Shown: positions 5,152-6,181 of the stretch, in pieces
Numbering within the stretch: the stretch's first letter is position 1
How the letters are laid out: each line of letters opens with the position of its first letter
From: Desulfonatronospira sp.
GTDB lineage: Bacteria > Desulfobacterota > Desulfovibrionia > Desulfovibrionales > Desulfonatronovibrionaceae
DNA: 6,181 nucleotides
NCBI GenBank assembly: GCA_003554505.1
Contig: PWGS01000109.1
Coordinates: 1 to 6,181, forward strand
Direction of reading: 5' to 3'
Program-made: the position numbers and the translations under genes
Notes under the pieces: generated by a model
What the model was told of the DNA's origin: nothing
Databases searched by the model: none
The model's input: only the letters and a program-made list of their open reading frames with translations

Positions 5152-6181
5152 ATGAACTGTATAAGATTGACCGTCTGCTTATTCGTGACCCTGCTTTTGC
5201 TGACCAGCCCAGCCTGGGGGGAAGAACCGGATTCCCTGGACAGCAGCCTTGCTCCCTACCTTGAGGAGTACAGCCTGCCCGCCCTGGCGGCAGCCGTGAT
5301 CAAGAACGGGGAAATGGTTGCTGCGGGAGCGACCGGGCTGCGCCGTATTGACGATAATATTCCTGTCACCATAGACGACCGCTTTCATCTCGGTTCGGAC
5401 ACCAAGGCCATGACCGTCCTTCTTGCGGCCATGCTTATAGAGAGCCGCAACGAGCTGCAGTGGGATTCAACCCTGGAGGATATTTTTCCTGAGCTTTCCA
5501 TGTACCCGGCCTTAGCCCGGACCACGGTCCAGCAGCTCATGTCCCACACCAGCGGCCTGCCCGGTGACAACCAGGAGGTCATGCAGCTGTATTTCAATGC
5601 CATATTACAGGAAGGCAACCTGGACGAGATCCGCTACTGGATGCTGCAGCAGTGGAGCAGCAAAGAGGATTTTCACGGCAAAGCGGGTGAATTCGACTAT
5701 TCAAATATGGGCTACACTTTCCTGGGGGCAGTGCTGGAGCGGGTTGCAGAGCGGACCTGGGAAGAGCTGGTAACTGAAAAAGTATTTGATGCGTTGAATC
5801 TGCACTCCGCCGGCCTCGGCCCCCAGGCATCCCGTGGCAGGACAGATGCAGCCATGCCTCACGTTCTGGAGAACAAAGAGCCGAAAGCCATTCTGGGAGG
5901 ACACAATGCTGACGTTCCGGCCTTTATTGGTCCGGCCGGAGTTGTGCACATGTCTGTTCTGGACTTTGCTGCCTGGGCCGGCTGGAATGCAGGACAGGGC
6001 AAACGGGGACCTGAACTGGTACAGCCCGGGACCCTGGAAAAGCTTCATCAATGGGTGGTGAAAATGCCTGACAAGGAAGATCCTCCACCCGGTACACCCC
6101 CGGGAGGCAGATATGCCCTTGGCTGGGGCGAGCTTGACGTGGACTGGGCAGAGCGTGCCCTGCTTTATCACGGCGGTTCCA
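5152..6181 (+). CDS. Exported serine beta-lactamase-like hydrolase (S12 family), 3' end outside window
   Basis: The frame is open from ATG at 5152 to the window edge, giving 343 residues. Residues 1-23 are a Sec signal peptide (basic start, LLLLTSP core, AWG/EE cleavage site). The class C beta-lactamase/S12 fold is shown by S82-D-T-K85 (nucleophile and Lys), SHTSGLPG (131-138), the second motif Y183-S-N185 within DYSNMGYTFLG, and HGGS at 340-343, which replaces the KTG/HxG third motif. Family members include beta-lactamases, D-aminopeptidases, D,D-carboxypeptidases, esterases and amidases; sequence alone does not tell which. At least the final helix and any C-terminal extension are missing. 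A Pro-rich linker (DPPPGTPPGG, 310-319) precedes the last segment. It follows the C45 gene by 45 bases with no terminator and is probably co-transcribed. The product is likely periplasmic and may act with the C45 enzyme. Confidence 0.92.
   Translation, partial: MNCIRLTVCLFVTLLLLTSPAWGEEPDSLDSSLAPYLEEYSLPALAAAVIKNGEMVAAGATGLRRIDDNIPVTIDDRFHLGSDTKAMTVLLAAMLIESRNELQWDSTLEDIFPELSMYPALARTTVQQLMSHTSGLPGDNQEVMQLYFNAILQEGNLDEIRYWMLQQWSSKEDFHGKAGEFDYSNMGYTFLGAVLERVAERTWEELVTEKVFDALNLHSAGLGPQASRGRTDAAMPHVLENKEPKAILGGHNADVPAFIGPAGVVHMSVLDFAAWAGWNAGQGKRGPELVQPGTLEKLHQWVVKMPDKEDPPPGTPPGGRYALGWGELDVDWAERALLYHGGS

Noticed and set aside
5701..6171. Minus-strand ORF of 156 codons inside the beta-lactamase-like gene
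   Set aside because: It is antisense to the SxxK/YSN-containing frame, with no known motif and no plausible ribosome binding site seen; it is a shadow frame.

Overview
The window comes from a Gram-negative bacterium. Two proteins carry Sec signal peptides and a third carries a lipoprotein signal with Ser at +2 after the Cys, so all three point to a periplasm or outer membrane. Base composition is middling. The mix of an IS110-type element, a LuxR-type regulator and exported hydrolases would fit Desulfobacterota or a similar proteobacterial lineage, but that placement is a guess from general style, not from a marker gene.

Layout: (1) 1-~640 is the right-hand part of an IS110-family insertion sequence: the last 69 codons of the transposase (3-212), then about 370 bases without a credible gene that hold nested RNA-like stems (395-465, 509-524, 534-548), ending in a strong stem plus T7 terminator (585-638). 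This is where an IS1111-type element would encode its bridge (seek) RNA. (2) 669-1751, minus strand: an intact LuxR-family regulator with a GAF-like region, a PAS-like region and a C-terminal LuxR HTH. It reads away from the rest of the locus and has a good sigma70-type promoter at 1807-1836. (3) ~1880-2620 is a low-confidence stretch holding protein-like remnants in shifted frames (about 1961-2261) and a small ORF (2344/2351-2596). The small ORF's strong ribosome binding site and downstream frame are separated by one base at a run of eight Cs. (4) 2671-6181, plus strand: three closely spaced genes that look like one operon. They encode an outer-membrane-type lipoprotein of an unnamed family, an exported C45-family Ntn hydrolase (penicillin acyltransferase/acylase-like, Cys152 nucleophile) and an exported serine beta-lactamase-like protein (SDTK, YSN, HGG motifs), cut by the window end.

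How the parts may work together: the operon would place a lipoprotein and two acyl- or amide-cleaving enzymes in the cell envelope, plausibly acting on N-acylated, peptide or beta-lactam-like compounds. The divergent GAF-LuxR regulator is a candidate controller. Both the substrate and the regulatory link are inference. No tRNA, rRNA or CRISPR array was seen.
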